64,000 bases of DNA, taken from Cryptomeria japonica (Eukaryota; Streptophyta; Pinopsida; Cupressales; Cupressaceae). Location: NCBI RefSeq assembly GCF_030272615.1, contig NC_081409.1, positions 203,235,949 through 203,299,948 of the forward strand. Reading direction: 5' to 3'. Under the pieces are notes generated by a model. That model saw only the letters and a program-made list of their open reading frames with translations, was not told the origin of the DNA and ran no database searches. The translations under genes and the position numbers were made by a program. Below, piece after piece: positions 35,176 through 46,102 of this stretch; position 1 is the stretch's first letter; the number at the start of each line of letters is the position of its first letter.

Positions 35176-35484
35176 TTGAAAGCTTCTACATCAAAGCAAA
35201 CAAAGATCAAAGAAAAGTTCAAGGTTAAAGACATGGGATGTGGCACTGAGTATATCTTTCATGTTGATCAACTCCCACTATCTCCTAAGACATTTAGTCG
35301 ACAGGAACAACATACAAACAAGTTGCAATGTCAAAGAATTGGGTATGAACCACCTAGTGTTGTGGCTACTAAGTCTAAATGCAAATCTCCTCTAATGGTG
35401 CAAGAAGATCCTATTATCAATAGTCCTAAGAGTGGTTCCAACGAAGAATCTATTGAGCGTATCACCAACCCTCTTGAGAACTAA
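35176..35484 (+). CDS. Short frame of unknown nature (possible Gag remnant)
   Basis: A 102-codon frame in the sense orientation of the element, between the PBS and the antisense PMD gene, where Gag would be expected. Lys/Ser/Pro-rich with an acidic tail (SNEESIERITNPLEN). No zinc knuckle or Gag core is visible. It may be chance. Confidence 0.3.
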   Translation: MKASTSKQTKIKEKFKVKDMGCGTEYIFHVDQLPLSPKTFSRQEQHTNKLQCQRIGYEPPSVVATKSKCKSPLMVQEDPIINSPKSGSNEESIERITNPLEN

Positions 35485-35592
35485 CACAACTTTACCATAT
35501 CATCCACCTCTACCCCTAACTGCATGCACTTGTCTCTCCTCTCTGCCCTCTCTCCTCTGAGCCACTCTCCTCTCTACCACTACACCTTGCCT

Positions 35593-36786
35593 CTACCGCC
35601 TGCCTCTGCCTCCACCATCCCCACTATCATCTCCACCCTCTCCACCATCACCCTCTATTGGATCCCCTAGATCCATCAGCCGTGAAAATGGATGCTCTAC
35701 CCAATATGCATTGTACTTCACATCCATCCCTGCATCCTTCACATCTGCCCAAATATCCCAAGGCATGGGAACCATCTCCAACATCTGTGTCACCGCTTGA
35801 TCGTAAGACAGTAATGAACCTAAATGTGCCTGATCCCTCATTGTCTGCGCATACATCCCTGACCCTCATGGCATCTGTTGTATCATGCCAAATTGCCTGT
35901 ATACCTTGTCAATTAACTGTCACTCAATGACATATGGTGTCCTCCCGATCAGATACCTACTCCTAAATACATAGGGCAACTCCACTGCGTCATCCTCCCA
36001 CTTCTCACAATCTCGGTAAGGCCTCCATACCACACTATCTACCTCATCGATCAGTCGACGCCAATACTCTAGTCTCCCAATCTGTGGCTAAGAAGTAATC
36101 ATATCTTACAAATGCACATAACTGTGCCCATGTGCTCTACCTCTAAAGTGTATCAGTCGTGGAACCGAAAGATGCTCATATGCCCATAGCTACAGTAATG
36201 TCACTCTGCAACCTAATCCCACTGATCCATGATACACAAACTGATGCATCTCATAATACAAGTGTGCCAGTAGGCACGATCCCCATGCAAACCTAGTGTC
36301 CTCAGTCACCAATGTCTCCAGAGTCCTTCCCCATCCCACAACCAACCCTCGTGTCGCCCTGTCTAGACAAAGGAACCCACTAATCACTCCTGCCAGCACC
36401 TCTGGTAGAGCCAATCCTATAGTTGTCATAGTATCCCAGTCCACGTGTCCTACCCTCATCTCCAATCCTGGATCCTGGAACACTCGTCTCAATGCCTCTA
36501 GATCGTAAGTAACCAACTCCCCATCGATCGATATCTGCAGTATCCTGTACATATCCTCTAAGGCGACTGTCATCTTACCCATTGATAAATGAAAAGTGCA
36601 TGTCTCTGAATGCCATCTCTCAGCTAATGCAATTAGCAACCCCATGTTCACCTGAAACTCAAGCATATACATAATATATTGTAAACCCGTGGCCTCAACT
36701 GTTTCTCTATCCTTAAATGTCAGCTCTAGTCGTAACCCCTGAGTTGAAGGGAATCTCTCTCGTGACTCCAGCATCGGTAGGTCCTC
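35593..36786 (-). pseudogene. Plant mobile domain (PMD) gene, exon 2, decayed
   Basis: The PMD (Pfam PF10536, the domain of the Arabidopsis MAIN/MAIL1 proteins) is recognisable by PSTQGLRLELTF, ALAERWHSETCTFHLSMG, EMTV-like KMTVALEDMYRIL, GLVVGWGRTLE and TRFAWGSCLLAHLYYEMH. Then, after stops near 36190 and 36120, it reads LEYWRRLIDEVDSVVW, LPYVFRSRYLIGRTPYVIE and YAQTMRDQA. A Gly/Asp-rich tail ends at 35593. The first coding base after a splice acceptor (TGTAG, then GAGGAC) is 36786. It is antisense to the element. In the host, PMD proteins are nuclear and linked to genome stability and silencing; the role inside transposons is not established. Confidence 0.88.
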
Positions 36787-37912
36787 CTACAGTCAAGGAA
36801 ATCAACCGTGTCAGTCATAGTAGTACTCCCTATTCATCACAGAGTGCTTCTCTTTTATATCCTAGTGCTTATATCTATCATATGACACTCTATCTTAGTA
36901 GTACTCTTTGATCATCACAAAGTGTTGCTCTTTTATCCTAGTGCTTATATTTATCATATGACACTCTATCCTAGTAGTACTCCCTATTCATCACAAAGTG
37001 TTGTTTTGTATCCTAGTGCTTATATCTGTCATATGGCACTCTATCCTAGTAGTACTCCCTGTTCATCACAAAGTGCTACTCTTTTATCCTAGTGCTTATA
37101 TCTATCATATGGCACTCTATCCTAGTAGTACTCCATGTTCATCACAAAGTGTTGCTCTTTTTATCCTAGTCCTTATATCTATCATATGACACTCTATCGT
37201 AGTAGTACTTCATGTTCATCACAAAGTGCTTCTTTTATCTTATCTTGTAGGGCACCTACTTGAGTATATCCTCTTGAGTAGCTTATCCAATTGACAACAT
37301 ATGTTCTATCACAGAATTGTCAATTTCAGCTTAATCCAATTGACAACATATGTTCTATCACAAAATTATCAATTTTTATGGTACTCCCTGTTCATCACAA
37401 AGTGTCTCGCTCTATCCTATCCTAGGGCCTCTCCTTGAGTGTATCCTTTTAAGTAGTTTCTCGATTGGCAACATATGTTCTATCACAGAATCGTCAATCC
37501 TAGCCCTATCTACTATCCTAGTCTTCCCAAGAGGACCCGTTTGAGTGTATCCTCTCAGCAACTTATCCAATCAACGGCGTATGTTTATCACAGAACTCTT
37601 GATTCGACCTTGAATACATAAATGTGCATTCATAACACAAACGCACTTACATACTTCACAGACGTTTCTACATTTCACAAACGTGTTTACATTTGTCATA
37701 GATGCCTTTCAAACCATGGATGCATTTAAACTCAACACATATGCACCTATCCTACCCAGACGCACTTGGCACCAATGCAGATGCGCCTTCCCATATTTTG
37801 ACCTGCTTGACAATTTCTATGACATACCTAATACGCATTTATTGCCCTACCTAAAATGCATATATGACAACAATTAATGCAACAAGGTACAAGGAGGTTT
37901 TGTGGTACTCAC
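36787..37912 (-). other. Putative intron of the PMD gene (1126 bp)
   Basis: The - strand donor GTGAGTACC starts at 37912; the acceptor is ...TTGACTGTAG at 36787. A six-copy tandem array of about 76 bp lies inside. The acceptor and next codons match those of the second PMD copy (58381-58395). Confidence 0.6.
36800..37260. repeat. Tandem array, about 76-bp unit, 6 copies
   Basis: catcac...agtg recurs at 36835, 36912, 36989, 37064, 37140 and 37217 (spacings 77, 77, 75, 76, 77), each within a unit containing ctatcctagtagtactcc and cctagtgcttatat. Degenerate further units (gacaacatatgttctatcac, three times) follow to about 37570. Confidence 0.92.
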
Positions 37913-37978
37913 TGACTCTCCTGCATCTGCTGGCCTCTGATATTGGCAAACGCGATTGAATCTGTGCACCAATGCCAT
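37913..37978 (-). pseudogene. Putative PMD exon 1 (22 codons)
   Basis: On the - strand, ATG at 37978 opens 22 codons (beginning MALVHRFNRV, ending ADAGES) that stop exactly at a consensus donor, TCA then GTGAGT. Splicing to 36786 keeps the frame. Small exon, so moderate certainty. No equivalent is found upstream of the 58-kb copy, which is truncated there. Confidence 0.5.
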
Positions 37979-38297
37979 CTCTGCTGACTCTTGACTGCTC
38001 TTTGCTCTCTCTACACTCTAATCTCTTAGATGTGTGGATGAAAATGAGGATGTTTTCCCTCGTAGTCTATCTTATAGACTACGCTAGCCCTAGTCTCCAT
38101 CAGTCTTCTTTATCTCGTCACTCTATCCTATCTTGTCAATCCTTTCTAGCCTTTCTTTCTTATCGAGAGATTGTCTGTGATCTTTTCATACATTTTCATC
38201 CAATCTTTCAAGGGTGCATATCATTCTTGTCTTGGGGCAACTTTGTATCAGTTTATCTTATCATCTTTAAAACAACGCGACAAGCTACATTGTCTCA

Positions 38298-38310
38298 AAG
38301 AGGGGCAGAA
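38298..38310 (+). promoter_or_regulatory. Polypurine tract of the PMD-carrying element
   Basis: aaagaggggcaga(a) lies immediately before the TGTAGACACC start of the 3' LTR at 38311. Confidence 0.8.
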
Positions 38311-39083
38311 TGTAGACACCTAAATTTGTCTTGTCTAATTAAATAATTATTTTTATTTATTTAATTATTTTAAACCTAATTCTTCTATTAATTAAATAAA
38401 TCTTTATTTATTTAATTAATTCATTTATCCTCTTCTAGCCTTTTTCCTCATTTAAATAAATACTTTTATTTATTTAAATTATCATTTTTCCTCTATTTAT
38501 TTAATTGATTCAATTTCCTCTATTAATTAAATAAGTCTTTATTTATTTAATTAATTCATTAGCCTTTTCTACCCATGACACATGTCATTCATCTCTTAAT
38601 TCCTACACTACCTACCCTCTCATTATTTTCTTATTTTCTCTACCTACCCTCTAATCCTAGCCGACCATTTATCTTTAGACCTCTTTAATCATATCCCTCC
38701 ATTTCTTATAGTGTCTTCTATATAAGAGGATGTGTCTTTCATTATTAACTCTCCTAAGCATTCTACTCAACTATGCTTTCAAACTTTCATATACGATCAA
38801 GCTTACTCGCAACCACATTTTCGTTCTTTGTTGAGCTATTGTGCACACATAAAATCTGAGAGCAAATATATCAAGCAAGATCAATGGAGATAGGAAGAAT
38901 GGAGATTCAAACCCTATTAGATATGTGATGGTATAATCTTTGTGATTTTGTTGATTTACATTGTCATAGGTAATATTTATATGTTATGGTGGATCTTTGT
39001 TGTTGTTAGGCTAGGGTTTTGTGGTTGAATTCATTTAGTCTTTCAATATTGTTACTTCCATTATCCACTTTTCACCATACACA
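38311..39083 (+). repeat. 3' LTR (773 bp) of the PMD-carrying element
   Basis: It aligns over its length with 33951-34721, with scattered substitutions and a few small insertions or deletions (for example an extra aaactttcatat-like segment near 38780). It ends CACCATACACA, then the TSD ctaat. Confidence 0.93.
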
Positions 39084-40554
39084 CTAATATCATTCTTGAA
39101 AAATGTCACGAACGCAACCGATCACATAAAAGAGAAAAGCAAGCATCATCCATGAACTATCAATAGCAAATCTATGAGTTCATGAGAGGAAGAAGGGAGA
39201 GCATGAATACACGCTAGATACGTTTATCCAAGTGATCCATGAGAAGAATGATGAGAAAGGACATGAATTACTCGCCCCTAGATGTATTTACCTAGGTGAT
39301 CCACGATGAGAACAGACATGGACTACTCATCCCTAGATGTATTTATCTAGGTGATCCGTGTTGAAGAGGAGAGGAGGAATAGTCTAGTTGGTTTTTGCTA
39401 GTTCCACTCATCCTTGTGCATATGTGCAAGTGATGTCTGGTTTCAAGTGTATAGCACCCCATATAAGAGTTTGTTTTCTCTGCTTTCAAGTGTGCTTCAA
39501 CCTATTTAAGACATGTAATGTAAATGTAAATGCCAAGGAGAGAATGATAGATACATGCCTGGTTTCGAGGACATCTCGTGTAAGAGATTTGCTCTAGTTT
39601 CGGTGATGTGTAACCCCATCTAAGAAATATCAAATGTTGCGTCTGGTTTTGGGTATGAAGCATCTCTCTCTAAGAGTTTGTTTAGTCTGGTTCCGAGAAT
39701 GAACACCTTGTTTAACACATGTAAAAATGATATGCAAAAACATAGTACAATACGATACAAAGGGAACGATATGGGTGCCCCCCCTTAAGATGTCAACATA
39801 GTTCTATGTTGATGTCTTAAGGAAGCTAGGAACAAGGACACCATCCATCAACATCAAAGAGATATACTGAGGCAACAATATCATCAATCCAAGCTAGAGA
39901 GGGAATACTCACATAAGCGAGGATAAGATAGTTGAAAAAGAGATGTCTTGCAAAAAGTGTAAAGGAAATCCTTGGAGGAGAAGAGATCTTTGCTCAAAGA
40001 TATCTACCTCCAAGAGGATCTATCTTGAACAAACATAACATCTTCTACCAAAATAAAGGAAGGAGAACAAGAATTCAAAGCTTCCTCCTATTGCTAGGTG
40101 AAAGGGATTCTTGATGAAGGATGGCATACTTTTGACCCAATGTGAGGGGTAAGTTTATAATCGATACACATTGCCAAGTGAAAAAGAGGTTGTAACCAAT
40201 TACTTACACCTCTTGCATAAGAGAGAATCCTTGAGTAAATAACAATTTTGCACAAGGAATGACATCAAATCATGAACAAACACCACTCAACAAAGGGAAA
40301 GTAGATCCTTAGAGAGGAGGAGAAGCATTGGCCCCCAAGTGTGAGAACAATGAGAAGAGTTACACAATCTTCTAAAGAGAGATTAGGCATAAGAAAATGC
40401 ACAATATATTTACATGAATAAATCTCCAATGCAAAAAAAAAAATATTAGTATATGTAAACTGCAACTCAAAAAAAGAGGTAATCTTTAAAGAAAGAGGGA
40501 GAGAGGGAAAGAACGACCACATATTCTGCTAAAGAGGGATTAATAATAAAAGAC
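39084..40554 (-). other. Interior of the LARD-like element, non-coding
   Basis: No gene. Degenerate tandem repeats lie at about 39195-39360 (unit about 60 bp with cctagatgtatttacctaggtgatcc) and 39430-39725 (unit about 90 bp with ctggtttc...ctaagagtttg). A 19-bp inverted repeat with a 2-nt loop is at 39783-39822. Confidence 0.6.
39783..39822. repeat. Compact hairpin, 19-bp arms, 2-nt loop
   Basis: The left arm is ccttaagatgtcaacatag and the right arm is ctatgttgatgtcttaagg, with 17 of 19 positions paired and spacer tt. It is preceded by a run of seven or more C. Confidence 0.85.
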
Positions 40555-40927
40555 TGTTACAAGCTGTGCACCCTTGGTCTTCTTGTGCAATGCAGTGTAG
40601 CGCTCGAGTTTGTGACATGGCTTAACCACCTCTTATGGATTCTATAAGTCTAGTGGTTTTATCGGGCATTAGTGGGTCGATCTTTTGGTGCAATGACAAC
40701 CATACTTCTAACAAGTGGTATAAGAGCTTGGTCATAGGTTCAAACCCCTCACTTGCACTAGGGGGGATTGTTACAAGGTATGCACCCTTGCTCTCCTTGT
40801 GTTGTGCAACGCAGCGGTCGGGTTTGTGGCATGGCTTAACCACCTCTTGTGGATTCTATAAGTCTAATGGTTTTATCAGGCATTAATAGGTCGATCTTTT
40901 GGTGCAACGGCAACTATACTTATAACA
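40555..40927 (+). mobile_element. Complete TRIM (373 bp), TSD aagac
   Basis: Two 159-bp LTRs (40555-40713, TGTTACAAGC...TCTAACA; 40769-40927, TGTTACAAGG...TATAACA) flank only 55 bp. The interior has a PBS, tggtataagagc at 40716-40727 (initiator tRNA-Met type), and a PPT, ctaggggggat, next to the second LTR. aagac stands on both sides (40550-40554, 40928-40932). It is non-coding and needs enzymes from other elements. The interior also contains GGTTCAAACCC, which matches the pol III B-box consensus. Confidence 0.95.
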
Positions 40928-42489
40928 AAGACATACCATTGCAAGAAATGATATCACAACATGATAATTACAACCCCTAAAGGGAATAATAAAATTTTAG
41001 AGAGGGAGGGAGAAAGGGAGAAACCATCCTTGCACCTCAAGCAAGAAGACAAGGATAGATTAAGGGGGAGGATCACACATTTCCTTAGGAGAGATTAACC
41101 ACAAGAGATGTGCCATTTAAAACCAAAAATAAATCCTAATATGCAAGGAACACACTTGCATTCACATGAAGGATAACTTTATGCAAGCAAGGACATCAAT
41201 TTATGAAAAATACACTCCATAAAGAAAATGTTGAAACCTTAAAGATGAGACATAGGATAGATGTGAAAGGGAACCATGTTGCTACCCCAAGATGTTCGAA
41301 ATTAAAATAACACCACCTCTGATGACAAAAATCCACCAATTAGATTAACTAATTTTGTCATAGGGTGAGGAGAAACACGAGGGTGAGAGGAGTGCTAAGG
41401 CACACTACCTTTTCACCTAGAAAGAGAGCAAGATATGTTAAAAGACATATACGAGCACGATTGTATTGTTCTTGAACAAATTCCTTAAATTCTTTACACT
41501 TTTCAAGAGAATGAGAACCACCATGATGAAAAAGACAATAGGCTTAAAGCACCAAACAGTGTCACCTTTCAAGCCAACTTATCAGCACAAGTTCAAATTT
41601 AAGTAATTCTAACTAAAAGTTAATTTTAGTCAAACAAGACTAAAATTAGGTCTATACAGATTCATTATAGCTATTTTATATATAGGCCACAACTTTTCCA
41701 ATTTGAATTGTCTACTAGATGTATATTTTCTACCACTTTAAGTCTAATTAACAATTTAAAAAAAAAAAAAAACTCGATGTTTCAACAACTCCTACTTTTA
41801 TAAATAATATTTTTTTTGAAATGTAAAAATACCCTTTTATAGATCTATAAATGAATTTTTCAAAATATATATCTTTTAATATTTTAAGTAGTTTTTATAT
41901 TTTATAATTTATTTTTATTTAAAGTAGGTAATCAACACTAAAATATAAGGTTGATTGTCTTGTAAAGGAAAACTCCTAAAAATTATTTAAATTTTTTTAA
42001 AAAAATAAAAGCACTAGAGAAAAGAGTCTATGTCAAAATGATATAATTCTTTTCTAATTTGGATAAATAATTAAGAAAAAAGATGGCATGAAATGGAAAG
42101 AGTTATATTTTAGTGCATGCAACTTTTCAAATTTATTGAAATATATATATACATAAAAAATAATAAGAAATATATTTTTGCACTAAAGTTTCAAGTTATC
42201 AATATACACAAAAATTTTGAAGAAAAAAAGGTAAAATTACTATATAAAGTGTGACGCCTTTTATAACTTCAATATCAACAATTAAATTATAGTGTTTACT
42301 TTATAAGACACAATATTCAAATTATTTTTATTTTTTATTTTTTAAAACACATAAAATAAAATAAAAATATATATTTCATTAGGTTACATCATTTTAAAAT
42401 TCAAAACATATATTTCACTTTCTATTGATTCAATTTAAAAAGTTGAATTAGCATTGGCCATTTCCTTTTAAAAGTGTGACACAGCTTTG
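40928..42489 (-). other. Interior of the LARD-like element, non-coding and A/T-rich
   Basis: No gene or domain. 41600-42480 is very A/T-rich with several homopolymer A runs. I see nothing structured. Confidence 0.5.
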
Positions 42490-43401
42490 TGTTTTTACGC
42501 AATATCCATTTCCTTTTTTATGCTTAGTGCTAAGCTTCACAAAGGAAAAACAACATTCTTGTCATACTTCAATTTCCAACAAATTTTAGTTGCTAATTGT
42601 TCTTGACCATCAATAGGAGTCGATTTAGACTTTTGAGATTTAAGACAAGAATTGTTAGAAGAAGAAGGATTGGCTTCAATGAATTTAACAATTCCATTAT
42701 CAACTAATTTTTGTATACCTTCTTGAAAATCTGGACAATCACTAGCATCGTGATCATGAGTTTGATGAAATGAACAAAAAAGAGTCTTTGAAGAAGAAGC
42801 CCTTTTAGCCTCTTGACGCTTCCTTTGTCTTGCAAGATGTTCCTTAAAGTCTTGAATCCTAAGGAGATCATCTATAGGAGATTTATGATCATGTCCTAGG
42901 CCTTTTGTGCTAATTTGTGTAAGAGGGCTTATAGGGACTCAAATTCCTTGTTCAAATTTTCCAAGTCCTCATCCTCTAAAACCTTGTTTTGATATTATGT
43001 TAAAGCCACTCCTATAAGAATTTGTTAATTGAGAAGGTGGGGGAACATCATAATAAATTTCTTTGAAGTTCGCAGTGTAAGGATGTTTAGAAGGAATGAA
43101 AGGATTGGTAGATGAAGAAAAAATATCTTGTGGAGAAAGATTTTCCTTTCTTTCATCATTAATATCCTATTTGGTAGATTGGGAAGGAATATCCTTATTA
43201 TCTAAAGCCTCATCTTTACTTAATGTTATGTGGGGAGATAGATCATGAATGAAATGCAGACATTGAATCTTCTCTACAAATGTTTTGATGTTTAAGATAG
43301 GGTCAATGAGAATAAGGAGGATCTAGAGAGATGGAAACACCAATATTTTGATCTTGCCCACCATGCACAAGGGTATGTGTATAAGAAGAAGATAAGGCCA
43401 T
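42490..43401 (-). pseudogene. Gag of the LARD-like element (Tat-like knuckle)
   Basis: On the - strand a frame starts MALSSSYTHTLVHGGQDQN at 43401 and then decays through many stops. Near its end the knuckle-like FCSFHQTHDHDASDC (about 42775-42733) has the form CX2HX4HX4C, the variant common in Tat Gags. It is followed by a KLVDNGIVKFIEANPSSS segment. The Gag core cannot be followed confidently between these parts. Confidence 0.65.
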
Positions 43402-44039
43402 GTTGCTCTTCAATTATTACTCTCCATTCGAGAGATCATTGATAGGAGTATTAGCTCTTACTTCATTCATACCAGATACCCTAGGAGAAGTACAAGTATT
43501 AGGTTTCTCATTGTCATCTCTAGGATTAGGATCTACAAAAGCTTTTAGGTGATCGACATATGAAATACATTTTCCCAAAAACATCACCATAACACAACAT
43601 ACGTGATAAATGCAAGCTTTGGGATCTAATTGGTGAAAAGGAAGCAACTTGGAAATCCTAAAAATATAATATGTCCAAGTGCTATGAATGAAAATAAATA
43701 GCATGAAGTGGAAGAAGCCATTATTCAACACATTATTGTAATAAATTTACATAAAAAGCAATATAATCATATGTAAAATATCAAATAAATCAAATACATT
43801 GATTTCCATGATGAATATTTAAATTTAGATCTAGGCAAATTAATAAATTAGGATTAATTAAAACCTCTTAATTTATTTAGATTGATAAAACCCACAATTT
43901 GATTTTTTTTTGAGAAAAATGTGAAATGAAATCTGAAAATGAGAATTTGAAATTTAGAATTGAATAATGCAAAATTTTAGAAAAATGATTATGCAATTAA
44001 TTGAAAGGATAAAATGTAATTCTCTAGGAGGTTTAAATG
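43402..44039 (-). other. Leader of the LARD-like element, part next to Gag
   Basis: The frame at 43731-43417 lacks recognisable domains. The rest is A/T-rich leader that continues at 50707 beyond the copia insertion. Confidence 0.5.
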
Positions 44040-44234
44040 TGAAAGAAAATACAAGAGCAAGGAAAGAAAAACAAAATCCAAATAAGTTTATTGATGAAGT
44101 AAATGTTCCTAAGAGAAATGCAGAAACCTTGGAGCAATCACACAAGTGTGAAGGAGGCACAAGAACTTTTGAAAGGGGAAAACCAAAGAAAACCCCCTTA
44201 TGTTATTATGAATGAGGCAATGCCTAAAATGGGT

Positions 44235-44280
<46 letters not shown>

Positions 44281-44570
44281 GGCTCTTTACAATAATGTCA
44301 TTAAGAAGAAATGAAAGATGAGACATCTCTTAAATAGAGATGAGGAGAGGAGTTACAAAGTAACTCCCAAATCTACGAATGCCATCATTCATAAAATGTG
44401 TGTGCCATGTGTCCATATCCTCTTAAGGAGGAAATCTAATTTCCCTTAATAAAAGAAATGACTTGTCCTCACACATGTACTAGAGGACAAAATACATGTA
44501 GGGATTCCAAGGAATATCCTAAACTAAATAAAAATAAACCTAAGACAAGTAAAGATTAAATATTCTAACC
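44040..44570 (-). repeat. 3' LTR of the copia element, with (GT)n(GA)n
   Basis: It matches 50183-50706. It contains a compound microsatellite (about 44231-44281), GT repeats then GA repeats, whereas the other LTR has GA only. The inner end reads ctaacc rather than ctaaca. A C-rich stretch (44570-44585) beside it is the PPT on the - strand. Confidence 0.92.
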
Positions 44571-44839
44571 CCACACCCACCCCCCTTAAGATTTACTTGG
44601 GGAGTTTACATCAAACCCTTCAATGGGTTGCAAACCAAGATTGTTACAATGAAACTAGAACTTCTCTTTACAAAGTGGCTTGGTCAAAATATCTACAACT
44701 TGGTCTTCCCCCTTACAATAGAGGAGTGAAACTTGCTTGTCTTGAATTTTTTTCTCTAATAAAGTGGTATTGGAGAGCAATGTGTTTTGTCCTTGCACGG
44801 AAAACTAGATTTTTAGCCAAGGCAATGGCACTTTGGTTG

Positions 44840-46102
44840 TCACGATACAATGGAGTTGGTTCGTGTTGAGGTAGACCCAATCTTCAAGTAGTCTTTTAAG
44901 CCACAAGGCTTCTTTGGAAGCATTAGTGCATCTTTTGTACTCAGCTTCAGTGGATCCAAGAGAGGTAGATTGTTACTTTTTACTATTCCAAGAAATTGCC
45001 CCTGAACCAACAAAAAAACAATAACCACAAGTAGATTTCCCATCATTGGGATCTCCACCTAAATCGAAATTAGTAAAACCTTTTAAAGTAAAATCAGAAT
45101 TTGCATCATAAAACAAACCTACATTAATAGTTCCTTTAATATATCTTAAAATTCTTTTAGCAACTTTAAAGTGTGTTTGTTGAGGTTTAGACATGAATCT
45201 TGAAACCAAACCAGCACTATAAGTAATATCTGGCCTAGTAAGAGTTAAATAATTCAAACTTCCATCTAATTGTCTATACAAAGTAGGATCAACAAGTGGA
45301 GTTTGCATATCAAGCATTAACTTACTGCCTAATTCAATAGAAATTGAAACATTGTTAGCATCATTCATTGTAAACTTATCTATGAGATCTTGAGCATATT
45401 TACTTTGAGAAAAGAAAATTCCTTTAGAGGTTTGCCAAATTTGCAATCCAAAGAAATAATGTAAAAGACCTAAATCAATCATTTGAAATTTTTGATTGAG
45501 GTGAAACTTAATTTCAGAAATCAAATTATTGGAACTTGAAGTTAGAATTAAATCATCTATATATAAAATAACAATCACAATGTCATCTTCACTATGTTTA
45601 ATATACAAGTTTGGATCATTTTTACTTCTAATGAAACCTTGAGAAAGAAAGAATGCATTAATCTTAGAATACCATTCCCTAGGAGATTGTTTCAAACCAT
45701 AAATTGATTTCTTTAACTTGCAAACTAAATGTTCATTACCTTCCTTAACAAAACTAGGAGGTTGAGGCATATAAATTTCCTCATGTAAATCACCACTTAG
45801 AAAAGCACTTTTGACATCCATTTGGTGAATAAGTCAATTCATTCTAGAAGCTAAAGCAAGCACAAGTTCAATTGTAAGCATTTTAGCAACAGGAGCAAAA
45901 GTTTCAGTATAATCTAAGCCTTCAATTTGAGAAAAAACTCTAGCAACTAATCTAGCTTTAAATTTACTAACTTGATTATTAGCATTCAATTTAGTTTTAT
46001 AAAGTCATTGCAAGAAACAAGATTTTTACCATGAGGCAAGGGAACTAAATCCCAAGTTTGGTTAGAAATTAAAGTATCATATTATTCCTTCATTGCTTTT
46101 TG
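44840..46102 (-). pseudogene. Copia reverse transcriptase and RNase H
   Basis: The open part is 45821-44973 on the - strand: [31 protein letters not shown], the intact catalytic LYIDDLIL, then GLLHYFFGLQIW, SLNYLTLTRPDITYSAG and the RNase H side (FTNFDLGGD, where YTDADWAG is usual, so catalytic Asp changes). After a stop near 44973, STEAEY-like text continues to about 44840. The RT N-terminus (46102-45822) is present but riddled with stops. Confidence 0.92.

Larger units (their letters stand above)
33951..39083 (+). mobile_element. Non-autonomous Tat-like LTR element carrying an antisense PMD gene (5133 bp), TSD ctaat
   Basis: ctaat precedes (33946-33950) and follows (39084-39088). LTRs of 771 and 773 bp flank an interior with PBS and PPT but no pol. 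The interior holds a short + strand frame (35176-35484) and, on the opposite strand, a plant-mobile-domain gene. The closest parallel is the right end of the window, where a Tat integrase is followed by an antisense PMD gene. This element therefore looks like an internally deleted relative that kept the accessory gene and lost pol. Confidence 0.9.

Noticed and set aside
35658-35930. + strand frame over the antisense PMD gene
   Set aside because: Shadow of the PMD exon on the - strand.
37972-38346. A 124-codon + strand frame before the 3' LTR
   Set aside because: Runs through the PPT into the LTR, has no domain, and lies opposite the putative PMD exon 1.
40716-40766. Possible tRNA gene because of GGTTCAAACCC
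   Set aside because: No cloverleaf can be drawn; the segment is the PBS-PPT interior of a TRIM.
43417-43731. A 104-codon - strand frame upstream of the LARD Gag
   Set aside because: Hydrophobic and Cys/His-containing but no recognisable family; stops just before the better Gag start at 43401, so left as leader.
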